Made by a program: the position numbers and the translations under genes | Shown: positions 34,560 through 43,828 of the stretch, piece by piece | Layout: every line of letters begins with the position of its first letter | Numbering within the stretch: position 1 is the stretch's first letter | The notes under the pieces: model-generated | Seen by the model: the letters and a program-made list of their open reading frames with translations, nothing else | What the model was told of the DNA's origin: nothing | The model's database searches: none | Assembly (NCBI GenBank): GCA_001560895.1 | Contig: CP014326.1 | Location: 818,001-882,000, forward strand | DNA length: 64,000 nucleotides | Direction: 5' to 3' | Source of the DNA: Streptococcus mitis | GTDB taxonomy: Bacteria > Bacillota > Bacilli > Lactobacillales > Streptococcaceae

Positions 34560-36758
34560 ATGAAAAAAACATTTAGCTATAGAAAATATGGGAAACGTTT
34601 ATGTTCTGTAGCATTAGGACTCGTTGCAGTTGGGATTGTCGGTTCGGCAATGGCTCAAGCAGATGAATCTAAAAATGATTCTTCAGCTAAATCAGCTGTG
34701 ACTGAAAAAACAGAGCAGAAGGATCCAGAATCTTCTGGGGTGGACGAAAAACAGGTTAACAATAATAAATCCGACAAATTCAAGGATTTGGAAAAGACCA
34801 AAATCGAAATTGAAAAGGTCAAGAAAGATGCGCCTAAGGTTAAAAATCCTAATCCAGAACCAGTTGATCCTAAACAACCTGATTTTTCTCCAGAACTAAA
34901 AACTATTGAAAATACAGTAGTAACTGGTGAAGATAAAGCAGGATCTAATGAGCTTCAGTTTAAGACAAAAGCTCCTACAAATACTAGTACAACAAATGAA
35001 ATTGCTCCTCTTACGACTGTCCATGTATATGACTACTCTAGTTCTTATGCCGGTAAAGTAAAAGATTCACTTCGTTTGAGTAAGAAGATTATCGAGGCCA
35101 ATAAGAACCCTCAAAGTCGTCATATCATTCAGCTTTACCCAGATAATTACGGTCAAACTTCATATCATGCAAGTACTAAAAAGGTTATGAACGACACTAA
35201 AGGAATTTCTTCAACTCTTCTAACAAAACAAGAAGCACTTGAAATTATTGATAACTTGTTGAAAATTAACGCACCATCAGAAAAAGATCCTACTTACCAA
35301 AACTATGGTCAATACTTCCAAGGTTTGGCAAATGCTCTAGGTTCACACCGTTACCTAGATGAGTCTGTAGATGTTGTTGTTCCATTTGAAGAGATTGTTG
35401 AAAAAATTACAAAACCTTCTGATACTGTATCTGTTATCCAATACACTGACGGTTGGATGGATAAAGGTAAACCAGAAGAAATGGACAAATCTTTCGCTGA
35501 GTGGGCTAAGAAACGTGCTAAAACATTTATGTCAGTTGTCAACCGTAACCAAGTTACGGATAACGACACTAACTCCATGCGTTCAATTGAGCAAATGAAA
35601 GAATTGGGTCATCCTAATATCTACGATATGACTGGTAAAGACAAGTCAATTTTAGATGCTGAAGTGGTTAAACAGTTTATGGAAACTGCTACTGTCAAAG
35701 TACAAACCTCTAAGGGCGCAGATCAAACAGCTCAAGTTGCCATCGGTGGAGATGGAATAAAAATCACTAAGGCTTTGTTAAAAGGTGGTAAAGTCAATAA
35801 AGAATTACCGGTCAAAGATGGGAAGGTTGATTTTTCAGAAAAACTACCTGATGGTGATTACTCAATTGTTTATAGCTTTACTGGAGAAGGTACTGCAACA
35901 GGTACAGTGTCATTAGATGGAAAAGAAGTAGCTAAGAAATCTGACTCTATCAAAAACGAAGGTGGAGCTGTTACTGCTGATTTCCGAACAGCGGACGGAA
36001 AAGAAATTCCTGGGCAAAGCGATATCACAATTATCGAAGCTGGTAAGGAGATTGGTAGTGAATGGAAGGCAACTGAAGTTAAGAAGGAACTGACTGTTGA
36101 TGGTGAAACCTATGTATTGACTGGAGAACCTAAAGAATCTTCTGGAAAAGTTACTAAGGATACTGTTAAACTACATTATCTGTATGAAAAGAAACCAGCA
36201 GATAAAAAGGTTTATTCTTTAACAGTCAAGGTTCTGAATGCTTTAACGAATGAGCAGATTGATCAGGATATTCTTGTAGCTAAGGGATTCTCTGGGGATG
36301 ATTATGATATCAAAGCTCCGACTGTTGATGGATTTGAAGTTACCCTTAAAGAAGGAGAAGAGAAAGGGAAGTTTGCTGAAAATGACCTTTTGCTGACTTA
36401 CTTGGCACATGAAAAGGGCGAGGAAGTTAAAGCTATCTTTGTAAACGAAAAGGGTGAGGAACTCAAGAATTCTGAAGTTATTTCTAAAACTGGAGAGCTT
36501 GTAGGTAAAGACTGGAAATTTGATCGTGATGTTGAAACAGAAATTACAGTTAAAGATACAACTTATGTTTTGAAGGCAGTTCCGGAAGAATTGGAAGGGA
36601 AGGTTTCTTCGGATAAACAGACACTTAAGTTTGTTTATAAAGAAAAAGAGAAACCGGTTGAACCAAAGAAAACGGAAGAAAAAGCTGTTGAACCAAAGAA
36701 GGAAGAGCCTAAAAAACTTCCTAAAACTAGTGCTGTAAAGGATGTATTGAATGGGTAA
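34560..36758 (+). CDS. Secreted von Willebrand A-domain surface protein with MucBP-like repeats
   Basis: The 732-residue protein has a YSIRK-like signal peptide (SYRKYGKRLCSVALG, cleavage near MAQADE), a charged linker, and a VWA domain (about 155-395) with a MIDAS DxSxS motif (VYDYSSS) and a later QYTDG strand. C-terminal to this are beta-rich repeats resembling MucBP units (VTADFRTADGKEI..., VKAIFVNEKGEEL..., each with a TYVL..VP/EP strand). It ends KLPKTSAVKDVLNG, an LPXT-like motif with no hydrophobic span or charged tail, so covalent anchoring by sortase is unlikely unless the protein is truncated. It lies between the exclusion and antigen I/II genes; adhesion in mating is likely. Confidence 0.72.
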   Translation: MKKTFSYRKYGKRLCSVALGLVAVGIVGSAMAQADESKNDSSAKSAVTEKTEQKDPESSGVDEKQVNNNKSDKFKDLEKTKIEIEKVKKDAPKVKNPNPEPVDPKQPDFSPELKTIENTVVTGEDKAGSNELQFKTKAPTNTSTTNEIAPLTTVHVYDYSSSYAGKVKDSLRLSKKIIEANKNPQSRHIIQLYPDNYGQTSYHASTKKVMNDTKGISSTLLTKQEALEIIDNLLKINAPSEKDPTYQNYGQYFQGLANALGSHRYLDESVDVVVPFEEIVEKITKPSDTVSVIQYTDGWMDKGKPEEMDKSFAEWAKKRAKTFMSVVNRNQVTDNDTNSMRSIEQMKELGHPNIYDMTGKDKSILDAEVVKQFMETATVKVQTSKGADQTAQVAIGGDGIKITKALLKGGKVNKELPVKDGKVDFSEKLPDGDYSIVYSFTGEGTATGTVSLDGKEVAKKSDSIKNEGGAVTADFRTADGKEIPGQSDITIIEAGKEIGSEWKATEVKKELTVDGETYVLTGEPKESSGKVTKDTVKLHYLYEKKPADKKVYSLTVKVLNALTNEQIDQDILVAKGFSGDDYDIKAPTVDGFEVTLKEGEEKGKFAENDLLLTYLAHEKGEEVKAIFVNEKGEELKNSEVISKTGELVGKDWKFDRDVETEITVKDTTYVLKAVPEELEGKVSSDKQTLKFVYKEKEKPVEPKKTEEKAVEPKKEEPKKLPKTSAVKDVLNG

Positions 36759-36774
36759 TAAAAAAGGAGAATGA

Positions 36775-39700
36775 ATGAAATTTAATAATGAGACACGAGC
36801 TTTCGGTTCAATCCGAAAAACAAGACGATGGGGAACGTGTGGAGTAATTCTTGGTCTAGCTGCCTTAGGTTTGATGACTAGTCCAGTTAGAGCAGATGAA
36901 CGAACTGAAAATCCAGCCACAAATGCTCCATATGCACAGACGAATCCAACGGTGGATTCTACAAACGACCAAGGTAGTGCAGAAAAATCAACAGGTTCTG
37001 TTGAAGTCACTGTTAACCGAGAAAAAGTAGAGTCAGCGGTATCTGCTGCTAAAGAAGCGGGTTTGACGGTTAAGGCAACTGAGGTTGATGGTGGTTTAGT
37101 TACTAACTCTGATGAGTTAGCTAAGAAAACTGCTGAGATTGAATCTAGTTACAACAAGCAAGCGACTACTATTGTAGAAGAGTCTAAGAAGTACAAAGAG
37201 GAAGTAGAAACTCGTACAGAAGAAATTAAAACGATTACTACTGAGAACAAGGAAAAGAAAGATTCTTATGACAAAGCTAAAGCTCAATATGATAAAGACT
37301 TGGCAGATGCTACTGCTAAAAACGCACAGATTGATAAAGACAATCAAGAAAAGAATGAGCGTTTGAAAGCGGAGAAAGATCGTGTAGCAAAAGAAAATGA
37401 GCGTATCAAACAAGAAAATGCTTTAGCTAAAACTAATTATGAGAAAGCTTTAGCAGATAAAGCTAAGCAAGATGATGATATTGATAAGGGAAATGCAGAA
37501 GCTAAGAAAGCTTACGAAGAAGCTCTAAAAACTTGGACCAATAACCAAAATCAGTCTGAGGCAGGTTTAACGAAATACAAAGAACAATTAGCTAAGTATG
37601 AAAAGGACTCAGCAGAATATAAACGAAAATTGGCAGAGTTACAAACACAACAAGTCCAAGGACGTACAAATGGGGTTACAATCTACGGTGAGTTTGACGA
37701 GTCTAAGCGTGGTTCATTAGATTACTATTCTAAGCTCACTGCAGTATTTGATGAAGACCCTACTCTTGAGGTAGTTGATGGTGCGCTTGGAGCTAACAAA
37801 AACACTACTATTACCTTAGATAAGAACCTTAGACTAGACCCAAATAGTTCAACCCCTCTCCATAATTGGATAAATGACTCAAGATATGGAGGTGCGCTTA
37901 TTACAGGTATCGAACAGGGATCTGAGTTTACGCTACATAATGTTGGTCGTACTAAGTCAGGAAAAACGATTTCTGCTAAATTGACTTCTCGCTCTACCCC
38001 AGTCCCTGAACATAGGATAGAAGGTAGTGCAGAGACTTATACACGATTGGCTGTATGGTGGTACAAAGATGGTTCTACTGGACCTGTATCTCCAGTGGGT
38101 TTCAATCCATTTAATTACTTAAACGTTGAGTGGGATATCGCTTATTTCGATGAAGCCACTAATGAACCAATTAACTTGGGTACAATTGCTATTTATTCTG
38201 ATCTTGATTATGGTCAAGCGGTTAGACATACTTATGGGGACAACAATGTTGGTATTGTAGTAAATCCTTGGGGATCTAAGGTAGAGGCTAATGTAGTCAG
38301 AGGAGAGACATACTGGCAAGGTGTCAAAACAGATGGTATTCATGATAGTGATGATCCTAGCGGTCTTAACCAGTGGAGAGCAGGTGAACCTTGGCTTGTT
38401 GGTGTAGACGATTTCCGAGGTACTCCTGAAGGAACTATCCTAAGTGTAGGTAAAGGTACTACTCACCACTTAACTTACTTAGCAAATGGTAAACGGTCTT
38501 TAGCTCCTTACACGGAGGCACAGTCACGTGCATATAGAGCTTATGTTCAAGATAATGACAGAACAGCGGGTAGAAAAATCTCCTCTGATTTGGAGATTTA
38601 TGCAGCAGAATACGCCTTTCAACTTTGGGGTGGTCGCTCTGTCATTAATCAACTAGAGGAGCCGAAACCGCCGCTTAAACCAAGTGAATCTACAAAACCA
38701 AGACCTTTAGAACCTGAATATAAGGAGAAGAATAAGACTCCATTGACACCTCCTACGGAGAAACCTTTATTAGCCTCACCAAAAGATGAACCAGATACAC
38801 CTCACGTTCCTACTCCGAGTGAACCTCCTAAACCAGATTTGAAACCTGTGCCAAATGAGGTCGCACCAAGAGAAGTTGAAGTTACTTACACTCGCTTGAG
38901 AACTACGCCTACTGTAGAAAAATTAGTTAAGAACTCTGCAGGTACAAATGTAAATAATTCATCAGTACCTAAGCTATCCGAAGTTGTTTGGGAACTGGAA
39001 ACTAAGCCTCTTGCAGCAGACAGAAAAGAAACCACAATCTATGAGTTAACGGACAACTTACCTCAAGGCTATCTACTTGATTTAGCAAAAACTGTAGATC
39101 AAAACCAAGACTTTACTGTAACCTACGATAAAGATAAGCATCAGTTGAAAGGTTTACTTAAAGCTGAAGGTTTAGCGAAAGTAAATACTGATTTAAGTAA
39201 AGCCTATAAAGCCCCAGTTCTTAAGGTTTATGGTACAGTAACAAATGATGGTGCAACCTATAAGAATAATTTCCATTTGAACTTAAACAATGAGTTTGAG
39301 TCTTATTCAAATATTGTTAAGGTAACAACCCCAGGTAAACCGAACGATCCAGACAATCCGAATAACAATTTGATCAAACCTCTCAAACACAATCATAACA
39401 AGGATGGTGTTATTATTGATGGTAAAACAGTTCTAGCTGGTTCAACGAATTACTATCATATAACCTTGGATTATGATCAGTATAAAGGGATAAAGGCAGA
39501 TCCATCTGCTATTCTAAAAGGCTTTGGTGCGATTGATGATTATCCAGAAGAGGCAGTGACTATTAATCAATCAGATATTCGTTATATTGATAGCGAAGGA
39601 AAAGAAGTTTCTGGTATTTCAGTGTATCAGTACAATTCTATTGAATCTGTTGATAATGATAAGGTTAAAGCCTTTCTAGATAGTTCTGAAATTAAGCCTA

Positions 39701-42213
39701 AGGGAGCTTTCCAAGTATTTTTAGTGGATGATCCAGAAGCTTATTTTAACCAATATATCAAAGCAGGCAAATCTGTTACAATTATTGATCCAATGGTAAC
39801 TAAGGAAGAATTGCGAAATACAGGAAAATCATTTGAGAATACGGCTTACCAAGTTGATTTCGGTAACGGATATCAAACTGATACAGTTGTAAATAATGTT
39901 CCTACTGTTAAACCAAGCAAAAAGAATCTGAACAAGGCAGGTGTAGACATCGATGGGAAACAAGTCTTGGCAGGTTCTGTCAACTACTACAAGGTAACGG
40001 CAGATTATAGCCAATACAAGGGCATTGAAGTAGATAAAGACCGTATTGCCAAAGGGTTCTATATCGTTGATGATTACCCAGAAGAAGCTGTTACGATCAA
40101 TCAAGACGGTGTTCAAGTAACCGATTCTAAGGGTCAAGTAGTTAAAGGTTTGAAAAAGGCTCTTTATGAGAGTCTAGATAAGGCACCATCAGGCGTACAA
40201 GAAGCTCTGAAGTCTAGCAATTTCACTCCGAAAGGAGCGATTCAAGTATTCGAGGCGGAGAATCCAGAGGAGTTCTACAAGACCTACGTTCAAACTGGAG
40301 AAGTTCTGACGATTACTAATCCAATGACTGTTAAGAAGGAATTGGGTCAAACAGGTGGTAAGTATGAGAATACAGCCTATCAGCTTGATTTTGGTTCAGC
40401 TTATATCACGGAAACAGTTGTAAATAATGTTCCTACTGTTAAACCAACTAAGAAGAATCTGAACAAAGCAGGCGTGAACATCGATGGGAAACAGGTCTTA
40501 GCAGGATCTGTAAACTACTACAAGGTGACGGCAGATTATAGCCAATACAAGGGCATCGAAGCAGATAAAGACCGTATTGGTAAAGGGTTCTATATCGTTG
40601 ATGATTACCCAGAAGAAGCTGTTACTATCAATCAAGATGGTGTTCAAGTGACGGATTCTAAAGGTCAAGTTGTGAAAGGTTTGAAAAAGGCTCTTTATGA
40701 GAGTCTAGATAAGGCACCATCAGGTGTCCAAGAAGCCTTGAAGTCTAGCAATTTCACTCCAAAAGGGGCTATTCAAGTATTTGAGGCTGAGAATCCAGAG
40801 GAGTTCTACAAGACCTACGTGCAAGCTGGAGAAGTTCTGACGATTACCAACCCAATGACTGTTAAGAAGGAATTGGGTCAAACAGGTGGTAAGTATGAGA
40901 ATACGGCTTATCAGCTTGATTTTGGTTCAGTTTATATCACGGAAACAGTTGTAAATAATGTTCCTACTGTTAAACCAACTAAGAAGAATCTGAACAAAGC
41001 AGGCGTGAACATCGATGGGAAACAGGTCTTAGCAGGATCTGTAAACTACTACAAGGTGACGGCAGATTATAGCCAATACAAGGGCATCGAAGCAGATAAA
41101 GACCGTATTGGTAAAGGGTTCTATATCGTTGATGATTACCCAGAAGAAGCTGTTACTATCAATCAAGATGGTGTTCAAGTGACGGATTCTAAAGGTCAAG
41201 TTGTGAAAGGCTTGAAGATGAGTCTTTATGATAGCCTGGATAAGGCACCATCAGGTGTCCAAGAAGCCTTGAAGTCTAGCAATTTCACTCCAAAAGGGGC
41301 TATTCAAGTATTTGAGGCTGAGAATCCAGAGGAGTTCTACAAGACCTACGTGCAAGCTGGAGAAGTTCTGACGATTACCAACCCAATGACTGTTAAGAAG
41401 GAATTGGGTCAAACAGGTGGTAAGTATGAGAATACGGCTTATCAGCTTGATTTTGGTTCAGCTTATATCACGGAAACAGTTGTAAATAATGTTCCAAAGA
41501 TTGAACCGAAGAAAGATGTAGTGATCGACCATCTAAGCAAAGAAAGTTTGGATGGAAAAGAGGTCAAACTGAATCAAACATTTAATTACAAATTAGTTGG
41601 TTCCCTAGTGCCAAAAGATCGCTCAGAACAGTTATTTGAGTATAAATTTAGCGACGACTATGATGAAACACATGATGATTATCAGAGTGTCTATCAAGTG
41701 TTTACTGCTGTAGATTTTGAAACAAGTGACGGCCAAAAATTCAAAGTTGGTGATGAATTAACTAAGTTCACAAGTCAGGTAGTAGACAAGGCTAAAGGTA
41801 AAGTAGATATTAGCTTTGATGAAACTTTCTTGAAGTCAATTTTAGAGACATCAGAATTTCAAGCAGAAGTATATCTACAAATGACACGCATTCAGTCAGG
41901 AACAGTAGAAAATACTTACTATCATACTGTTAACGGTGTGGAGGTTGTTTCTAATACGGTTGTGACTCATACTCCAGAAGAACCAAAACCAGAAGAACCT
42001 AAAAAGGAAGAACCAAAACCAGAGCCAAAGCCGGAACCAAAACCAGAGCCAAAAACTCCTGAAGAAAATCCGCAGAAACCAGTAACTCAACCAGAACGAA
42101 GCTTGCCTTCGACAGGGGAGAAGGATTCTGCAGATTTACTTTTAGCTGCTCTAGCAATGGGAAGTGTTGCTACAGGCTTGCTCTACAGCAAGCGTAAGAA
42201 AAAAGAGGCTTAG
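36775..42213 (+). CDS. Antigen I/II family LPXTG adhesin with tandem C-terminal repeats
   Basis: The 1812-residue wall protein follows the antigen I/II plan. It has a GSIRK-type signal peptide (cleaved near VRADE), a short alanine/lysine-rich coiled coil (about 85-290), a GbpC/V-region lectin-like domain (about 300-625, WWYKDGSTGPVSPVGFNPFNY region), a proline-rich segment (about 625-705) and a C-terminal stalk. The stalk begins with one domain (about 705-860), then four repeated domains of 177 residues and a final divergent domain. It ends LPSTGEKDSADLL, a hydrophobic span and KRKKKEA, so sortase anchors it. Isopeptide-stabilised folds are expected. On this element it probably acts like PrgB aggregation substance, and may bind saliva or collagen. 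Confidence 0.9.
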   Translation: MKFNNETRAFGSIRKTRRWGTCGVILGLAALGLMTSPVRADERTENPATNAPYAQTNPTVDSTNDQGSAEKSTGSVEVTVNREKVESAVSAAKEAGLTVKATEVDGGLVTNSDELAKKTAEIESSYNKQATTIVEESKKYKEEVETRTEEIKTITTENKEKKDSYDKAKAQYDKDLADATAKNAQIDKDNQEKNERLKAEKDRVAKENERIKQENALAKTNYEKALADKAKQDDDIDKGNAEAKKAYEEALKTWTNNQNQSEAGLTKYKEQLAKYEKDSAEYKRKLAELQTQQVQGRTNGVTIYGEFDESKRGSLDYYSKLTAVFDEDPTLEVVDGALGANKNTTITLDKNLRLDPNSSTPLHNWINDSRYGGALITGIEQGSEFTLHNVGRTKSGKTISAKLTSRSTPVPEHRIEGSAETYTRLAVWWYKDGSTGPVSPVGFNPFNYLNVEWDIAYFDEATNEPINLGTIAIYSDLDYGQAVRHTYGDNNVGIVVNPWGSKVEANVVRGETYWQGVKTDGIHDSDDPSGLNQWRAGEPWLVGVDDFRGTPEGTILSVGKGTTHHLTYLANGKRSLAPYTEAQSRAYRAYVQDNDRTAGRKISSDLEIYAAEYAFQLWGGRSVINQLEEPKPPLKPSESTKPRPLEPEYKEKNKTPLTPPTEKPLLASPKDEPDTPHVPTPSEPPKPDLKPVPNEVAPREVEVTYTRLRTTPTVEKLVKNSAGTNVNNSSVPKLSEVVWELETKPLAADRKETTIYELTDNLPQGYLLDLAKTVDQNQDFTVTYDKDKHQLKGLLKAEGLAKVNTDLSKAYKAPVLKVYGTVTNDGATYKNNFHLNLNNEFESYSNIVKVTTPGKPNDPDNPNNNLIKPLKHNHNKDGVIIDGKTVLAGSTNYYHITLDYDQYKGIKADPSAILKGFGAIDDYPEEAVTINQSDIRYIDSEGKEVSGISVYQYNSIESVDNDKVKAFLDSSEIKPKGAFQVFLVDDPEAYFNQYIKAGKSVTIIDPMVTKEELRNTGKSFENTAYQVDFGNGYQTDTVVNNVPTVKPSKKNLNKAGVDIDGKQVLAGSVNYYKVTADYSQYKGIEVDKDRIAKGFYIVDDYPEEAVTINQDGVQVTDSKGQVVKGLKKALYESLDKAPSGVQEALKSSNFTPKGAIQVFEAENPEEFYKTYVQTGEVLTITNPMTVKKELGQTGGKYENTAYQLDFGSAYITETVVNNVPTVKPTKKNLNKAGVNIDGKQVLAGSVNYYKVTADYSQYKGIEADKDRIGKGFYIVDDYPEEAVTINQDGVQVTDSKGQVVKGLKKALYESLDKAPSGVQEALKSSNFTPKGAIQVFEAENPEEFYKTYVQAGEVLTITNPMTVKKELGQTGGKYENTAYQLDFGSVYITETVVNNVPTVKPTKKNLNKAGVNIDGKQVLAGSVNYYKVTADYSQYKGIEADKDRIGKGFYIVDDYPEEAVTINQDGVQVTDSKGQVVKGLKMSLYDSLDKAPSGVQEALKSSNFTPKGAIQVFEAENPEEFYKTYVQAGEVLTITNPMTVKKELGQTGGKYENTAYQLDFGSAYITETVVNNVPKIEPKKDVVIDHLSKESLDGKEVKLNQTFNYKLVGSLVPKDRSEQLFEYKFSDDYDETHDDYQSVYQVFTAVDFETSDGQKFKVGDELTKFTSQVVDKAKGKVDISFDETFLKSILETSEFQAEVYLQMTRIQSGTVENTYYHTVNGVEVVSNTVVTHTPEEPKPEEPKKEEPKPEPKPEPKPEPKTPEENPQKPVTQPERSLPSTGEKDSADLLLAALAMGSVATGLLYSKRKKKEA
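39355..41478 (+). repeat. Four 531-bp tandem repeats in the antigen I/II gene
   Basis: The landmark GTTGTAAATAATGTT occurs at 39886, 40417, 40948 and 41479, exactly 531 bp apart (177 codons). The first unit (39355-39885) is diverged; the next three are very similar; the last two (40417-40947 and 40948-41478) are almost identical at the DNA level, differing at only a few codons (for example LKKALYES against LKMSLYDS). Confidence 0.92.
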
Positions 42214-42248
42214 AATACTCTAGGAACCTTTAAAATAAGCTATTTTTA

Positions 42249-42257
42249 TGGTATAAT
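42249..42257 (+). promoter_or_regulatory. Extended -10 promoter at the head of the type IV secretion operon
   Basis: TGGTATAAT (42249-42257), with TTTAAA as a weak -35 near 42229. The ATG is 28 bp downstream with GGAGGAG between. Confidence 0.65.
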
Positions 42258-42284
42258 AACGGTAAATCGTGGAGGAGTAGAGTT

Positions 42285-42704
42285 ATGAAATTTGGGAGTG
42301 ATTTTTCCTGGTTATGGGTAGCAATTATTAGGATTTTTACAGCTCCCTTTTATATCATTCTTTGGTGTATTAATGTTGTGAAGTCTGCTGTAGGTATGTT
42401 TTTATTCTGGATTATAGGAAAGATATGCCTGACACTTGTGTTACTTGCATTGTTAGCTGGTATACACTATCTTTTTAAAGAATCCAGTGAAAAATTTTTA
42501 TCAGCTATTCTTGGATGGTACTATCCTAATATTATGGGGTGGTCCACTGAACCATGGATGACTTCTGGTCAAGTGTTTGAAGCTCCCAAAGGGGCAGTTA
42601 GTTTTTTCCCATATCCACATATTGAAGCTACCATTATGATAGTACTTACTCTTCTAGTAGCTACTGTTCGGACGATTTATCGTGAAGAATTTGATGAATT
42701 GTAA
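42285..42704 (+). CDS. Membrane protein at the start of the conjugation operon
   Basis: The 139-residue protein has about three hydrophobic segments (about 8-28, 36-65, 112-127) and an aromatic-rich outside loop between (WYYPNIMGWSTEPWMTSG). I do not recognise a family. It has its own promoter and GGAGGAG site, and is cut off from the pilin-like gene by a perfect hairpin. Position matches small membrane genes such as prgD-prgE ahead of the pCF10 transfer genes, but sequence homology is not claimed. Confidence 0.65.
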   Translation: MKFGSDFSWLWVAIIRIFTAPFYIILWCINVVKSAVGMFLFWIIGKICLTLVLLALLAGIHYLFKESSEKFLSAILGWYYPNIMGWSTEPWMTSGQVFEAPKGAVSFFPYPHIEATIMIVLTLLVATVRTIYREEFDEL

Positions 42705-42720
42705 AAATAGTATTGTGTTT

Positions 42721-42750
42721 GGCACTGTAGAAATTTCTACAGTGCCTTTT
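42721..42750 (+). terminator. Perfect 13-bp hairpin between the first two conjugation genes
   Basis: GGCACTGTAGAAA (42721-42733) pairs with TTTCTACAGTGCC (42734-42746), followed by TTTTGTT. It can act as a terminator or attenuator ahead of the downstream operon, for which I see no separate strong promoter. Confidence 0.8.
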
Positions 42751-42785
42751 GTTATAAAAAAAGAAATTAAAAGAGGTAAAACAAA

Positions 42786-43013
42786 ATGGAAATTATTACA
42801 AAAATTATTACGGGTCTTGGTGTAGTTGGAACAATCACAGGTCTTATCTGGATCTGGAATGGTGCGGTCGATTATATTCAAGGAAGAAAGAACAAAGATA
42901 AGCAAAGGCAAGATGATGGGTCTGATTCTATGATTAATGGTGCATTTTTAGCTGTTGCTTCTGCTGGGATTGCGGCTGCAGTTGTTGCATCACTGTCTCA
43001 ACTAAAATTTTAG
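42786..43013 (+). CDS. Small two-span membrane protein, VirB2/TrbC pilin-like
   Basis: The 75-residue protein has two hydrophobic segments (about 8-30 and 52-70) separated by a basic loop (YIQGRKNKDKQRQDDG). Size, topology and position directly before a VirB6-like gene fit the VirB2-like or PrgF-like subunits of Gram-positive systems. There is no clear signal cleavage site, so assembly into a true pilus is uncertain. AGAGGTAAAACAAA precedes the ATG. Confidence 0.6.
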   Translation: MEIITKIITGLGVVGTITGLIWIWNGAVDYIQGRKNKDKQRQDDGSDSMINGAFLAVASAGIAAAVVASLSQLKF

Positions 43014-43022
43014 GAGTAGCCT

Positions 43023-43772
43023 ATGAATTTAGATATTAGAGAGCTGACAAGCTCTCTTTCTAGTTACAGCTCTGCGACAAACCAAGCTGTAAATATAATG
43101 GCTGATGCAGTCAGACCTATTGGGTATATCCTTTTAGGTCTTTTTTTCTGGTTTGAAATGGCATCGTGGTCACAAATGGTCAAGTCGAGGGGAGGTTCGC
43201 TAACCCAAAAGATCTGGTTAGAGGCTTTAATGAAATATTTATTTGCCTTAATCATGATCTCTGCCTCATCTCAAATTTGTGATGCCATTCTGGAATTACT
43301 TAATATTATTGTAAAGGTAATTGCGCATGTAACACCAACAGTCACAACGACAATTGATTCAAACATTTCTGGCGGAAAAGGTTGGTTTGAAAAACAAATT
43401 ATTGGATTTGTTGGTTTTATTGTCGGTAAAGTTTCTAACATTATTCTAGGGATTATTGTTTTCCTACGTTACTTGGATTTGTATATGCTTAAAGCCATAG
43501 CTCCATTGTTAGTAGCGTTCTTTATGATGGATTCGTTGCGATCTGTTACGATTAACTTCCTGAAATACTTTGCAGCATCTGCCCTTATTGGTGTCATCCT
43601 AATTATTGTTTCTGTTGTATATGATTCGATTGTGGCAACAGATCTTCTCAAGGTTACGACTGCAGACAATGGTACTTGGGGAACGGCCTTTGCTTCAATT
43701 GCCAAGGGGGTTATCTATATCTTTGTAATGGTTGGCTCTAGTCGAAAAGCCAAGCAACTTTTAGGAGTATAA
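43023..43772 (+). CDS. VirB6/TrbL-like conjugation channel protein
   Basis: A 249-residue polytopic protein with about six spans (for example PIGYILLGLFFWFEMA, ALMKYLFALIMISAS, NIILGIIVFLRYLDLYML, FFAASALIGVILIIVSVV) and a hydrophilic extracellular loop rich in Thr. This is the PrgH/VirB6 position and topology: between the small pilin-like gene and PrgI/VirB4. It likely forms the inner channel through the membrane. Ten bases separate it from the preceding gene. Confidence 0.75.
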   Translation: MNLDIRELTSSLSSYSSATNQAVNIMADAVRPIGYILLGLFFWFEMASWSQMVKSRGGSLTQKIWLEALMKYLFALIMISASSQICDAILELLNIIVKVIAHVTPTVTTTIDSNISGGKGWFEKQIIGFVGFIVGKVSNIILGIIVFLRYLDLYMLKAIAPLLVAFFMMDSLRSVTINFLKYFAASALIGVILIIVSVVYDSIVATDLLKVTTADNGTWGTAFASIAKGVIYIFVMVGSSRKAKQLLGV

Positions 43773-43828
43773 TCCATGTTTAGAGAAATTAGAATTGATA
43801 AATGTTATGTTTTATGAAAGGAAACTAA

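Noticed and set aside
36243..37010. 255-codon open frame on the minus strand
   Set aside because: It is the mirror of lysine- and glutamate-rich coding sequence spanning the VWA and antigen I/II genes; no start signals and low-complexity Phe/Leu content.
39355..41478. Regularly spaced repeats that might suggest a CRISPR-like array
   Set aside because: The units are 531 bp, in frame, and code for adhesin domains; there are no short repeat-spacer units and no cas genes.
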